DNA of 64,000 bases. Source: Sporolactobacillus kofuensis. Lineage in GTDB: Bacteria; Bacillota; Bacilli; Bacillales; Sporolactobacillaceae. Location: assembly GCF_024125425.1 (NCBI RefSeq), contig NZ_JAMXWN010000009.1:1-64000 (forward strand). Reading direction: 5' to 3'. The position numbers and the translations under genes were made by a program. The notes below the pieces were generated by a model. It searched no databases and was not told the origin of the DNA. It was given only the letters and a program-made list of their open reading frames with translations. Each line of letters opens with the position of its first letter. Within the stretch, counting starts at the first letter, position 1. Shown piece after piece: positions 55,347 through 64,000 of this stretch.

Positions 55347-55603
55347 AACAATCCCTCCAATAACCCTGATCAAGCTACTTCACATTTTATATTCTAAATG
55401 TTTTCCATTCTCAAAGCTATTCGTTTGATTCTATCTGTTACAAAAATGATATTCATAAAATGTTCGAAGATCTTGAATGATTTATTAGTGATTCGCTCAT
55501 GATAATCATTGAGTCAAAAAGAATGGTAAAAACGTTCGCTAAAACAGACATCGGACTTATGACTCCTAGATTCAATTGCTGTAATTCATGAGGAGGTTAA
55601 TGA

Positions 55604-56068
55604 ATGTTTTTCGCCGTAACACTCTGTTTCGCTTGGATTTCAGTAAACCTTCTGATTATCATTCCTAAGTCATTAACAAAAGATGAGCACTTGTTTCTTT
55701 TCCTAGTCAGTTCCCTGACCATTATACTGTCTCTCATTTTACCTGCGAAACACTTGTATATCGGTGACCCAGATTTCAAGGACACGATTCAGACCACACT
55801 TGCATTTCTAACCAATCGAACAATTGTATTTCCGGTGCTCACATTGGTATCAGTAAACTTGATCCTTCTTCGAAAATTTTGGATACAAGTACTTACAGGA
55901 AGTACGTCATTATTTATCTTTCTGATCTATTGCCTACTTGAGCCAAAATATACCACGATATCTTCAATCGGGGCCGGACAGTTACTCCTTTATTTTGTCG
56001 GTTATTATGTGTTCATAATCCTTTTGTTAAGAGGGTTCCGCCTGTTACACCCTTTAGAGGACCCATGA
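55604..56068 (+). CDS. Small integral membrane protein, unknown
   Basis: A 154-aa protein with five hydrophobic segments and short loops; no catalytic motif is visible. ATG at 55604 with AGGAGG seven bases upstream; another ATG four bases earlier is out of frame. The next membrane protein gene starts 17 bases after its stop on the same strand, so the two probably form an operon. Family not recognised. The gap to the FNR gene (55347-55603) holds no visible feature. Confidence 0.65.
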   Translation: MFFAVTLCFAWISVNLLIIIPKSLTKDEHLFLFLVSSLTIILSLILPAKHLYIGDPDFKDTIQTTLAFLTNRTIVFPVLTLVSVNLILLRKFWIQVLTGSTSLFIFLIYCLLEPKYTTISSIGAGQLLLYFVGYYVFIILLLRGFRLLHPLEDP

Positions 56069-56084
56069 ATTGGAGGCGATGACT

Positions 56085-56576
56085 ATGATAGACAACGATC
56101 TATTGTTCCACTCAAATGAAGTGTTTATTATCATCACCGGAGCACTTGCATATATAGTGATGTTACGGTTACCCAAGCAATTTACAAGACAACAAACAAT
56201 CATCATGCTTCTTATTAGCATCTACTTAAGTGCTCTTTTTGATAATACTCTGTGCGTCCATCCGTTCAATTTTTATTATGTGAATAATACATCAATCCCC
56301 GGCTTTTGGGACCTAATGTCCTACCTCATGTTCGGACCCTTTGCTTACTTGTTTGTCTACATTTACTCGATATTAAAGAAAAATCGAGCAACGTATTTTA
56401 TTTATATAGTGGTCTGGGCGATTGTTGCGCTATTCGCTGAGGCATTGGCATGGCATGCCGGTGTTTACCGCTATCAGAATGGATACCAAATGTTCTTCTC
56501 ATTACCAATCTATCTTCTCGTACTTACGGTAACGATGATCTATTATTATAGCTACATCCATAACCAAGAGGAATAG
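56085..56576 (+). CDS. Small integral membrane protein, CBO0543-like
   Basis: A 163-aa protein with about five membrane segments. LSALFDNTL, a central WDLMSYLMFGPFAYLFVYIY region and EALAWHAGVYRYQNGYQMFFSLPIYL recall the CBO0543-type membrane proteins of Bacilli, of unknown function. ATG at 56085 has GGAGG eight bases upstream; ATG at 56079 is too near. Its stop codon is one base from the parC stop on the other strand, and no terminator separates them, so the convergent transcripts must overlap. Confidence 0.6.
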   Translation: MIDNDLLFHSNEVFIIITGALAYIVMLRLPKQFTRQQTIIMLLISIYLSALFDNTLCVHPFNFYYVNNTSIPGFWDLMSYLMFGPFAYLFVYIYSILKKNRATYFIYIVVWAIVALFAEALAWHAGVYRYQNGYQMFFSLPIYLLVLTVTMIYYYSYIHNQEE

Positions 56577-56577
56577 G

Positions 56578-59025
56578 TTATCCGTCCTGACGTTCCTCTT
56601 GGTTAATTGCCAACCAAATTTCTGTTACCGAACCATCTTCGTCCTGATCAAGAATAAAAGATCCGTTATTGTAACGATCCGATTTTCGAATGTCTGAAGA
56701 AGAGACCGTGAAAACTTTTCCTTTGTCTGTACTGATTAGTATTTGATCCTGTTGATCGACAAGGGAAAAACCAGCGATATGATGCGGACGCGTTTTCAGT
56801 TCACGTAAGATTTGTACACCTCGTCTCGGACGACCGGTCTGTTCAATTTGTCCTTCAATAGCCATTTTCTTTACAGAACCCCGATCTGTGGCAATAAACA
56901 AATCACGATCTGATCCCTTAGTGAACGCTACTGCGCCGGCTAGGTAGTCTCCTTCTTTTAATTGAACGGCCTTAACTCCCGCAGCTCGTACACCAACTTC
57001 GCCAGCTTCTTCTTCTGCAAATCGCAAGCCATAGCCATTGTATGTGCCAAGAATGAGATCACTGAATCCATCAGTTAGAAAAGCCGCAATACATTCATCG
57101 CCATTTTTTAGCTTCAATGCGGTTAAAGGTTTTGAACGGCGTTGAGCTTGGTATTCGCTTAACTTGGTTCGCTTAACCATCCCGAGTTTAGTCAAGAAAG
57201 TCATGTATTGATGATTCGCTTCAAAGTCTGTTACAGGGATTGCTGCAATGACTTCCTCATCAGGTTCAATGGGAACGAGACTTGCGACGTGTTGCCCCAG
57301 CTCCTTCCAGCGCCGATCTTGTATTTCATGTACAGGGAGATAGAGGTATCGTCCCATGTTCGTAAATACAAGCAACGTATCAGTTGTATTCATCTGCTTT
57401 TGGAATAGTGAATGATCGGTTTCCTTCATTGCTACTGAATCATTACTGCTTGCAGCATACGAGCGTAAGCTTGATCGTTTTACATAACCGTGTTTTGTTA
57501 AGGAAACCATGACTTCTTCCGAAGCAACCATAACTTCTAGATCAATTTTGATCTCCTGAATTTCTGCTTCAATAGTTGTCCGTCTTGCATCTGCGTATTT
57601 CTTTCTAACTTCATTTAATTCCTTTTTGATGACTGAAATCAGTTTCTTTTCTGAATTAAGGATACCCTGTAGCATTGCAATCGTATGGTCAAGCTGATGT
57701 TCTTCTTCTTGTAGGGTCACAATATCTGTGTTGGTTAAGCGATACAATTGCAAATTAACAATGGCTTCAGCTTGTGCTTCGGTGAAACCAAATGAATCCG
57801 ATAGATTCTGTTTTGCATTCTTCTTATCTTTTGAACTCCGGATGACACGAATTACTTCATCAAGTATTGAAATCGCCTTAATTAATCCACGAACGATGTG
57901 CTGGCGATCAATACTCTTCTGGAGTTCAAAGCGTGATCTGCGTGTAACAACGTCCTTTTGATGCTCAATGTACGCTTCGAGTATTTCTTTAAGTCCAAGT
58001 TGACGCGGTGCCTTATGATCAATAGCGACCATATTGAAGTTATAGGAAATCTGCAAATCGGTATTCTTGAAGTAATAATTTAGAATTCCTTTAGGATCGG
58101 CATCTTTCTTTAATTCGATAATGACACGCATCCCGCTACGGTCCGTTTCATCGCGTACCTCTGCCACGCCCTCAACTTTATGATCAAGACGCAGCTCATC
58201 CATTTTCTTAACGAGCAATGCCTTATTCACTTCGTAAGGAAGCTCATTAATAATAATTTGCTGACGCCCTGTTCGTAGCGTTTCAATCTCAGTACGTGCA
58301 CGAAGTACAATTTTCCCTTTTCCGGTTTTATACGCTTTTTTGATTCCATCCAATCCTTGCACAATACCACCAGTAGGAAAATCCGGTCCCTTAACATAAG
58401 TCATTAAATCGTCAACCGTAGCATCAGGATGTTCCATTAATAAAATGGTTGCATCAACTATTTCCGACAGACAATGCGGGGGAATTTCAGTTGCGTATCC
58501 GGCAGAAATTCCTGTTGAACCGTTAACCAGTAAGTTTGGAAATTTGGAGGGAAATACCGTAGGTTCTTCAGTCGTGTCATCAAAGTTCAACACAAAGTCT
58601 ACTGTTTTCGCATCAATATCACGAAGCAGCTCAGCAGATATTTTGGATAATCTCGCTTCTGTATAACGCATAGCAGCAGGCGGATCGCCATCAAGACTAC
58701 CATTATTTCCGTGCATTTCAATGAGTGGCATCCGAACTTTCCAGTCCTGACTCATACGCACCATAGCTTCATAGACAGAGGAATCCCCATGCGGGTGATA
58801 GTTACCAATCACGTTTCCGACGGTCTTTGCCGATTTTCGAAACGGTTTGTCATTGGTATTGCCGTCTCGAAGCATCGCATAGAGAATACGGCGCTGCACC
58901 GGCTTTAAACCATCGCGGACATCGGGAAGCGCACGTTCTTGAATTATATATTTACTATAAATACCAAATCGGTCACCCATCACTTCTTCAAGGGTCCGAT
59001 TCAGTAATTTCTCACGTTCTGCCAA
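56578..59025 (-). CDS. parC: Topoisomerase IV subunit A
   Basis: ParC/GrlA, 815 aa, the DNA-cutting subunit that decatenates daughter chromosomes with ParE. The N-terminal [40 protein letters not shown] and the active Tyr in [10 protein letters not shown] (about residue 121) are intact. The C-terminal half holds the six-bladed beta-pinwheel repeats. It is the quinolone target: the determining region reads [11 protein letters not shown] (Ser and Glu present, wild-type type). TTG start two bases after the parE stop, with AAAGGTG about ten bases upstream inside parE. Confidence 0.96.
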   Translation of the reverse strand: MAEREKLLNRTLEEVMGDRFGIYSKYIIQERALPDVRDGLKPVQRRILYAMLRDGNTNDKPFRKSAKTVGNVIGNYHPHGDSSVYEAMVRMSQDWKVRMPLIEMHGNNGSLDGDPPAAMRYTEARLSKISAELLRDIDAKTVDFVLNFDDTTEEPTVFPSKFPNLLVNGSTGISAGYATEIPPHCLSEIVDATILLMEHPDATVDDLMTYVKGPDFPTGGIVQGLDGIKKAYKTGKGKIVLRARTEIETLRTGRQQIIINELPYEVNKALLVKKMDELRLDHKVEGVAEVRDETDRSGMRVIIELKKDADPKGILNYYFKNTDLQISYNFNMVAIDHKAPRQLGLKEILEAYIEHQKDVVTRRSRFELQKSIDRQHIVRGLIKAISILDEVIRVIRSSKDKKNAKQNLSDSFGFTEAQAEAIVNLQLYRLTNTDIVTLQEEEHQLDHTIAMLQGILNSEKKLISVIKKELNEVRKKYADARRTTIEAEIQEIKIDLEVMVASEEVMVSLTKHGYVKRSSLRSYAASSNDSVAMKETDHSLFQKQMNTTDTLLVFTNMGRYLYLPVHEIQDRRWKELGQHVASLVPIEPDEEVIAAIPVTDFEANHQYMTFLTKLGMVKRTKLSEYQAQRRSKPLTALKLKNGDECIAAFLTDGFSDLILGTYNGYGLRFAEEEAGEVGVRAAGVKAVQLKEGDYLAGAVAFTKGSDRDLFIATDRGSVKKMAIEGQIEQTGRPRRGVQILRELKTRPHHIAGFSLVDQQDQILISTDKGKVFTVSSSDIRKSDRYNNGSFILDQDEDGSVTEIWLAINQEERQDG

Positions 59026-59027
59026 AA

Positions 59028-60986
59028 TTATTCAGCACCTTTCACAGCGGTAAATCCTTCGCTTGCATCTTCTTCAAGACCGAAAGCGACATGCGATTCA
59101 ATCCACTTACGTCTTGGTTCCACTTTATCACCCATTAATGTAGTGACTCGGCGCTCAGCATATGCTTGGTCCTCAATATGCACTTGAATTAAGGTTCGTG
59201 TTTCAGGATTCATCGTTGTTTCCCAGAGTTGATCGGCGTTCATTTCACCAAGACCTTTATACCGTTGAATCGTATAGCCCTTGCCGATTTTTTTAATTGC
59301 TTCTTTTAAGCCGTTATCATCCCAGGCATACTCAACGGTTTCCTTCTTTCCGATACCCCTACTCACTTTATAAAGTGGCGGGAGCGCTATGTATACCTTT
59401 CCGGCATCAATCAATGGGCGCATATACCGATAGAAGAAGGTGAGCAACAACACTTGAATGTGCGCACCGTCATTATCGGCATCGGTCATGATGATAATTT
59501 TATCGTAATTGCTGTCTTTGATTGAAAAATCTGCACCGACACCGGCACCAATCGCATAGATAATCGTATTAATTTCTTCGTTCTTCATGATTTCTTCGAG
59601 GCGAGCTTTTTGTGTATTGATAACTTTACCCCGTAGCGGTAGTACTGCTTGAAACTTACGGTCACGTCCCTGTTTTGCAGAACCACCCGCAGAGTCACCC
59701 TCGACTAAGTAAAGCTCATTTCGATCCGCATTTTTCGAAGAAGCGGGGGTTAATTTCCCGCTTAAAACAGATTCTTTGCGTTTTGATTTCTTCCCATTTC
59801 GTGCTTCTTCTCTTGCTTTACGTGCGGCAAGCCGCGCTTGACGAGCACGCATCGCCTTGCGTATCAGTAATTCACTTGTCTGTGGATTCTCCTCAAGATA
59901 ATAGGCGAGTTGTTCCGACACGACGGTATCAACTGCAGAACGCGCTTCATTTGTGCCTAATTTCTCTTTCGTTTGACCTTCGAACTGTAGTAAGTGTTCC
60001 GGAACACGTATGGATACGATGCCCATGAACCCTTCACGAATATCATTGCCATCCAGATTTTTTTCTTTTTCCTTAAGAATACCTGCTTTTCGTGCGTAGT
60101 CATTAAAAATGCGAGTCAAAGCGGTACGGAACCCGGATTCATGTGTACCACCGTCTTTTGTACGTACATTGTTAACAAAGGAAATCAAACTTTCTGAGTA
60201 CCCATCATTAAACTGAAAAGCAACTTCTACTTCCATCTCATTTGCAGTGCCTTCAAATGAAACAACCGGATGGAGTACATCCTTATCCTCATTTAAGTAA
60301 GCGACAAACTCTTTGATCCCTTCCTCATAGTGGAAGACTTCTTCTCGACCACTCCGCTCGTCAGTCAGGATAATTTTCATCCCTTTTTGGAGAAAAGCTG
60401 ATTCACGTAACCGTTCACTAAGCACATCGAATTGATAAGTGGTTGTGCTGAAGATGGTTGCATCTGGTTTGAAGTGAATCAAGGAACCCGTCTCACGCGT
60501 TGTTCCGATCTGTTCAAGAGTTGTAACCGGATTGCCACCATGTTCAAAACGTTGTTTAAAAATAGCGCCGTCACGCCAAATCGTTACTTCTAGCCACTCA
60601 GAAAGTGCATTTACGACGGACGAACCGACGCCATGCAACCCACCGCTGGTTTTATAGCCGCCGCTCTGTCCAAATTTTCCGCCTGCATGAAGAACAGTAA
60701 AAATGACTTCGACCGTCGGTTTTCCGGTTCGATGCATCCCAGTAGGCATGCCGCGTCCAAAGTCTCGGACACTGATACTCCCGTCTTTATGAATACGCAC
60801 CAATATCTCATTGCCGTAGCCAGCTAAAGCCTCATCCACAGCATTGTCTACAATTTCATAGACAAGGTGATGTAATCCTCGTGTATCAGTAGAGCCAATA
60901 TACATACCCGGACGTTTGCGAACTGCTTCCAAACCTTCCAGTATCTGAATTGTGTCATCATCATATGACGATACTTGTCTCGCCAA
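59028..60986 (-). CDS. parE: Topoisomerase IV subunit B
   Basis: ParE/GrlB, 652 aa, the ATPase subunit. GHKL ATPase motifs are [15 protein letters not shown] (about 40-54), [11 protein letters not shown] and [15 protein letters not shown] (about 115-129); the TOPRIM domain has [18 protein letters not shown] and DADNDGAHI (about 500). Topoisomerase IV rather than gyrase is indicated by the paired parE-parC order and the [10 protein letters not shown] block. TTG at 60986 has GGGG eight bases upstream and gives the usual length; the frame is open to 61064. parC follows immediately. Confidence 0.96.
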   Translation of the reverse strand: MARQVSSYDDDTIQILEGLEAVRKRPGMYIGSTDTRGLHHLVYEIVDNAVDEALAGYGNEILVRIHKDGSISVRDFGRGMPTGMHRTGKPTVEVIFTVLHAGGKFGQSGGYKTSGGLHGVGSSVVNALSEWLEVTIWRDGAIFKQRFEHGGNPVTTLEQIGTTRETGSLIHFKPDATIFSTTTYQFDVLSERLRESAFLQKGMKIILTDERSGREEVFHYEEGIKEFVAYLNEDKDVLHPVVSFEGTANEMEVEVAFQFNDGYSESLISFVNNVRTKDGGTHESGFRTALTRIFNDYARKAGILKEKEKNLDGNDIREGFMGIVSIRVPEHLLQFEGQTKEKLGTNEARSAVDTVVSEQLAYYLEENPQTSELLIRKAMRARQARLAARKAREEARNGKKSKRKESVLSGKLTPASSKNADRNELYLVEGDSAGGSAKQGRDRKFQAVLPLRGKVINTQKARLEEIMKNEEINTIIYAIGAGVGADFSIKDSNYDKIIIMTDADNDGAHIQVLLLTFFYRYMRPLIDAGKVYIALPPLYKVSRGIGKKETVEYAWDDNGLKEAIKKIGKGYTIQRYKGLGEMNADQLWETTMNPETRTLIQVHIEDQAYAERRVTTLMGDKVEPRRKWIESHVAFGLEEDASEGFTAVKGAE

Positions 60987-61090
60987 AGAAAAAACCCCTT
61001 TCTTCATCCTGTTCATCTTAGCAACAGGATACACCCAGTTCGGAATCTCCAATTGGATGGCCACTCGGTTTGTTTGCCGAATTTACTTAT

Positions 61091-62602
61091 TTATAATCTA
61101 TAAATGTCACTATATTTATCAGCCAAATAATCCAGTAGATATTGGGGATTTGGTCCTTCTCCCGTTGTATCATGAAGTATTTCAAGCGGTTTCTTCAGAC
61201 TTCCGAACTGATGTATATGTTTGCTGAGCCATTCAGTCACCACTTGAAGATTACCTGTTCGTACATGGTCATCAAAGTCCGGAATATCCTGACTCATCGT
61301 GTACCTAAATTGTGCTGCATAAACGTAGCCAAGCGCATAAGACGGGAAATAACCGAAGTCCCCGCTTGGCCAGTGAATATCTTGTAGCACGCCTTCACGA
61401 TCATTAGTCGGTGTAATGCCCAGATATTCATTCATTTTTTTATTCCACACACCAGGAAGATCTTTAACCTGCAGATCATCATTGAATAATGCTTTCTCAA
61501 TATCATACCGTACCATAATATGGAGCGGATAAGTTAATTCGTCTGCTAAAATACGAATAAACGATGGGTGTGCGCTATTGATTGCCCTATAGAAGTCATC
61601 GAGTGATACACGATCAAACTGACCATGACCATACCGCTTCAGTTCGTCAAAATGGCAGTCCCAAAATGCTTTGCTTCGACCAATGAAGTTTTCGAAGAAG
61701 AGCGATTGTGATTCGTGGATACCCATCGACGTTCCTTCACAAAGCGGCGTCCCGACAAGTTCACGAGAAATGTGCTGTTCATAGAGTGCGTGTCCACCTT
61801 CATGGACTGTCCCAAGTACTGTAGAAATAAAATCATTCTCTTGATAATTTGTTGTGACACGTACATCCCCCGGATTGAGCGTCGTTTCAAAAGGGTGCTC
61901 CGTCTCATCGAGTCTACCTGCTTCGAAATCATATCCGATTTCTTTTAATAAATGGAGACAAAATTCTTTTTGTTTATCGACAGGAAAAGGTTCAGTAAGA
62001 AAGGTCTTCTCAGGTTGTGCTTTTGACGTGGAAACTGCTTCGACAAGGGGAATTAATCCCTTACGCAATTTACCAAAAACCTTGTCAATCATTTCAGTAG
62101 TTAAGCCTGGTTCATATAGGTCAAGTAAGGCATCATACTTATTTTCCTTAACACCCCAATACCCGATAAATCTTCGTTTGAAATCGACCATCTTTTCGAG
62201 ATAGGGTCTGAGCAATGCAAAGTCACTCTTAACTTTTGCTTCTTGCCATACACTTTGGGCTTCCGATTGTAAAATAACATAGGCTTTGTTCTCTTCCGCC
62301 GGGATATTGACGAAGCGATCATAGGTCTTCTTTGATTTTTCAATCATTTTCTTCGTAACGATACTCAATTGATCCTGGACGGATGGATCGCTCAGTGCAT
62401 CTATGTATGCTTTCATTTCATCAGAAGTTGAACGTTGAAACACTTCGTCAGACAAAGTCCCAACGACCTCAGAACGTTGACTTATCCCTTTTTTGGGTGC
62501 CCCAGTTCTCATATCCCATTCAGCAAGTGCGATGGCTTCATTAAAGTCCATGATCTTCTTGACGTAGTGATTGTATGATTCCACAATTTCTGCAATAGCC
62601 AA
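61091..62602 (-). CDS. ypwA: Carboxypeptidase M32 (YpwA-like)
   Basis: A 503-aa thermostable-type metallocarboxypeptidase of family M32. The zinc motif is VHEGGHALYEQ (HExxH, about residue 262), followed by GIHESQSLFFENFIG (the third ligand, about 294-308), and GDFGYFPSYALGYVYAAQ near the C-terminus. It releases C-terminal amino acids from peptides in the cytoplasm. TTG start with GGGG eight bases upstream. The stop lies about 100 bases before the parE start on the same strand with no terminator, so cotranscription into parE-parC is possible. Confidence 0.92.
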   Translation of the reverse strand: MAIAEIVESYNHYVKKIMDFNEAIALAEWDMRTGAPKKGISQRSEVVGTLSDEVFQRSTSDEMKAYIDALSDPSVQDQLSIVTKKMIEKSKKTYDRFVNIPAEENKAYVILQSEAQSVWQEAKVKSDFALLRPYLEKMVDFKRRFIGYWGVKENKYDALLDLYEPGLTTEMIDKVFGKLRKGLIPLVEAVSTSKAQPEKTFLTEPFPVDKQKEFCLHLLKEIGYDFEAGRLDETEHPFETTLNPGDVRVTTNYQENDFISTVLGTVHEGGHALYEQHISRELVGTPLCEGTSMGIHESQSLFFENFIGRSKAFWDCHFDELKRYGHGQFDRVSLDDFYRAINSAHPSFIRILADELTYPLHIMVRYDIEKALFNDDLQVKDLPGVWNKKMNEYLGITPTNDREGVLQDIHWPSGDFGYFPSYALGYVYAAQFRYTMSQDIPDFDDHVRTGNLQVVTEWLSKHIHQFGSLKKPLEILHDTTGEGPNPQYLLDYLADKYSDIYRL

Positions 62603-62763
62603 TGGAAACGCCCCTTTGTTATATTGACCAACGTCGATATCCTTTTAACATTCTACTTTCTCTTAACCGCTTGTAAAGTCCTGCTTTCATTTTTGAAAAC
62701 AAATTATGCTCATGGAATCAAGTTCACGAACATGTAACAATTTACTTTCTTTATACGGAACCA

Positions 62764-63900
62764 TTACTCGACATGCTTTTTCCCAAAGTACTGAAAATAA
62801 TCGGTACGGATTCGACCATTGTACAGTTTTCTTTTCTTACTTGCCGGTCGACCAAAACTTGCTTCAAATTGCTCAAAAGACGTAATGAAATAAAAAGACC
62901 ATGACTTGTATTTCTTATACAATTCACCCAGATCTTGGCAAATCTTTATAATTTGCTCTTTCTCACCCATTCGTTCACCATATGGGGGATTGCCAATCAT
63001 ACATCCGTTCGTTTCCTTTGTTGTGAAATCCGCCACTTGCATCTGTTTAAACGTGATCAAACCGCTGAATCCAGCTTCACGCGCGTTATGCTCGGATAAT
63101 TCAATCATATTATGGTCAATGTCACTGCCCATGATTGAGAGCGGTTGCTCATAATTTGCCATGTTTTCTGCCTCATCCCGGGCGCGTTCCCAATTGGCCT
63201 GCCCTATTATTGGCCAGGACTCAGAAACAAATGATCGATTAAATCCAGGAGCGATGTTCTGACCAATCATTGCTGCTTCAATTGGTAACGTTCCCGATCC
63301 ACAAAATGGATCAACAAAAGGTCGATCAGGCGTCCAACGGCTAAGCAAGATCATCGCACTTGCTAAGGTTTCTTTTAATGGGGCTATATTATGTAATTGT
63401 CGATAGCCTCTTTTATGTAATCCATCACCTGACGTATCGATCGAAATGGTTGCGCAATCCTTCTCAAGCGCCACTTGTATTTTGAACATCGGGCCATCTT
63501 CTTGAAACCATTCCTTGTGATAATTCGCTTTCATGGATTCAACGATAGCCTTTTTCACAATAGCCTGACAGTCCGGTACACTATGCAACATTGATTTATG
63601 TGATTTTCCCGTTACAGGAAAAGTTGCATTTTCGGGTAAAAATTCTGCCCATGGCAATGCTTTTGTTTGTTCGAAAAGGCTGTCAAAAGTCGTAGCTTTA
63701 AAAGTACCAACTCGAAGTCTCAAACGATCTACAGTCCTGAGCCAAAGGTTGCAACGGCAAATATCAAGTGGCCCACCTTGAAAGAGTATTCTGCCGTTTT
63801 CAACGTGTAAGTCCTCGTATCCTAAATTTTTCAATTCGCGTGCTGCAACAGCCTCGAGACCCATTGCTGTTGTTGCAATTAGCGACCAGCTTTCACTCAT
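62764..63900 (-). CDS. ypsC: THUMP-domain 23S rRNA methyltransferase, RlmL/YpsC-like
   Basis: A 378-aa enzyme with an N-terminal ferredoxin-like/THUMP RNA-binding region (about 1-155) and a Rossmann methyltransferase domain with DPFCGSGTLPIEAA (SAM motif, about 190-203), GSDIDHNMIELS and the catalytic NPPYGER (about 305). By homology it methylates an N2-guanine of 23S rRNA. GAAGGG lies about 11 bases before the ATG. Its place next to rnpB agrees with B. subtilis. It ends 160 bases before the M32 gene. Confidence 0.92.
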   Translation of the reverse strand: MSESWSLIATTAMGLEAVAARELKNLGYEDLHVENGRILFQGGPLDICRCNLWLRTVDRLRLRVGTFKATTFDSLFEQTKALPWAEFLPENATFPVTGKSHKSMLHSVPDCQAIVKKAIVESMKANYHKEWFQEDGPMFKIQVALEKDCATISIDTSGDGLHKRGYRQLHNIAPLKETLASAMILLSRWTPDRPFVDPFCGSGTLPIEAAMIGQNIAPGFNRSFVSESWPIIGQANWERARDEAENMANYEQPLSIMGSDIDHNMIELSEHNAREAGFSGLITFKQMQVADFTTKETNGCMIGNPPYGERMGEKEQIIKICQDLGELYKKYKSWSFYFITSFEQFEASFGRPASKKRKLYNGRIRTDYFQYFGKKHVE

Positions 63901-63932
63901 CTATGTTGTTCCCTTCTCAGGAATTTCTGTTC

Positions 63933-63941
63933 ATTATAGCA
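63933..63941 (-). promoter_or_regulatory. Extended -10 promoter of ypsC
   Basis: On the minus strand TGCTATAAT lies 32 bases before the ypsC start, directly after the T run of the upstream terminator. Confidence 0.55.
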
Positions 63942-63965
63942 AAAAAAGCCCATTAAGGGCTTTTT
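63941..63965 (-). terminator. Terminator of the minus-strand gene entering from the right (probably rnpB)
   Basis: A 9-bp stem (63943-63951 with 63957-63965) with a 5-nt loop continues on the minus strand into seven T residues. Confidence 0.75.
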
Positions 63966-64000
63966 CATCTTTAAATTAAAATGCATTATCCATGTTCTGT
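63966..64000 (-). ncRNA. rnpB: Probable 3' end of RNase P RNA, cut by the window edge
   Basis: On the minus strand the window opens with ACAGAACATGG, which resembles the conserved 3' segment of B-type RNase P RNA (ACARAACATGG in Bacillus, from memory), and a terminator follows within 35 bases. B. subtilis has rnpB just upstream of ypsC. The part seen is short and the bases after GG diverge, so this rests largely on synteny. Confidence 0.4.

Noticed and set aside
1-64000. CRISPR arrays, tRNA or rRNA genes, transposases
   Set aside because: None were found by eye on either strand; no regularly spaced repeats or recognisable tRNA arms were seen.

Overview
The window is chromosomal DNA of a low-to-mid GC, endospore-forming Firmicute of the order Bacillales. 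Three things point there: a spoIIP-family gene, strong AGGAGG ribosome binding sites with many TTG/GTG starts, and gene order matching Bacillus subtilis around mazG(ypjD)-dapB-mgsA-cca-birA-ypmB-aspB-asnS-dnaD-nth-ypoC-ponA-recU. The bacillithiol genes (bshB1/bshA), panBCD and dinG, which sit inside this block in B. subtilis, are absent here, and the resident recombinase is XerS-like. A Sporolactobacillaceae-type lineage would fit, but this is inferred from memory and not proved. No prophage, IS element, CRISPR array, rRNA or tRNA was recognised.

Layout. 0-13.5 kb is mostly single-gene units: aldA, a stress-type SDR, a membrane glycosyltransferase with two PilZ domains, GNATs, a YeiH-family exporter, a MerR-like HTH protein, a Gly/Asn/Cys-rich protein with a possible sporulation promoter, an amidase, a ferritin-like protein, and RarD. 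13.5-27.3 kb is the conserved housekeeping block: lysine synthesis (dapB), methylglyoxal synthase, CCA addition to tRNA, biotin ligase, aspartate aminotransferase, asparaginyl-tRNA synthetase, DnaD, endonuclease III, PBP1A and RecU. 27.5-33.2 kb holds YppE and small unknowns, then a TPP riboswitch with a terminator controlling a thiamine-type ECF transporter (ykoE-ykoD-ykoC).

33.2-43.2 kb holds an acyl-CoA ligase, SpoIIP, a truncated chemoreceptor, an oligoendopeptidase F gene broken by one in-frame TGA at its zinc site, a two-module VOC dioxygenase, a DUF975 protein, an MFS transporter and a Cof-type HAD phosphatase. 43.2-54.3 kb is the most accessory-looking part: SRPBCC protein, peroxiredoxin, XerS-like recombinase, YjjG-type nucleotidase, xpt, CorA, an EXLDI protein with an operator-like upstream region, a GC-rich structured intergenic island, MarR with a divergent sugar transporter, and a coupled GNAT plus methyltransferase pair in which the methyltransferase carries a degenerate nucleotidyltransferase-like domain. 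54.3-64 kb returns to core functions: ferredoxin-NADP reductase, two small membrane proteins, topoisomerase IV (parE-parC), M32 carboxypeptidase, an RlmL-type rRNA methyltransferase, and probably the 3' tip of rnpB at the right edge.

No clearly new multi-gene system was found. The best leads are the pepF nonsense codon, the CTG start of nth, the nucleotidyltransferase-like/methyltransferase fusion, the EXLDI operator region and two unexplained structured intergenic elements. Starts given here are often internal to the longest open frame, chosen by ribosome binding site and by recalled family lengths; all family assignments are by recognition, without database searches.
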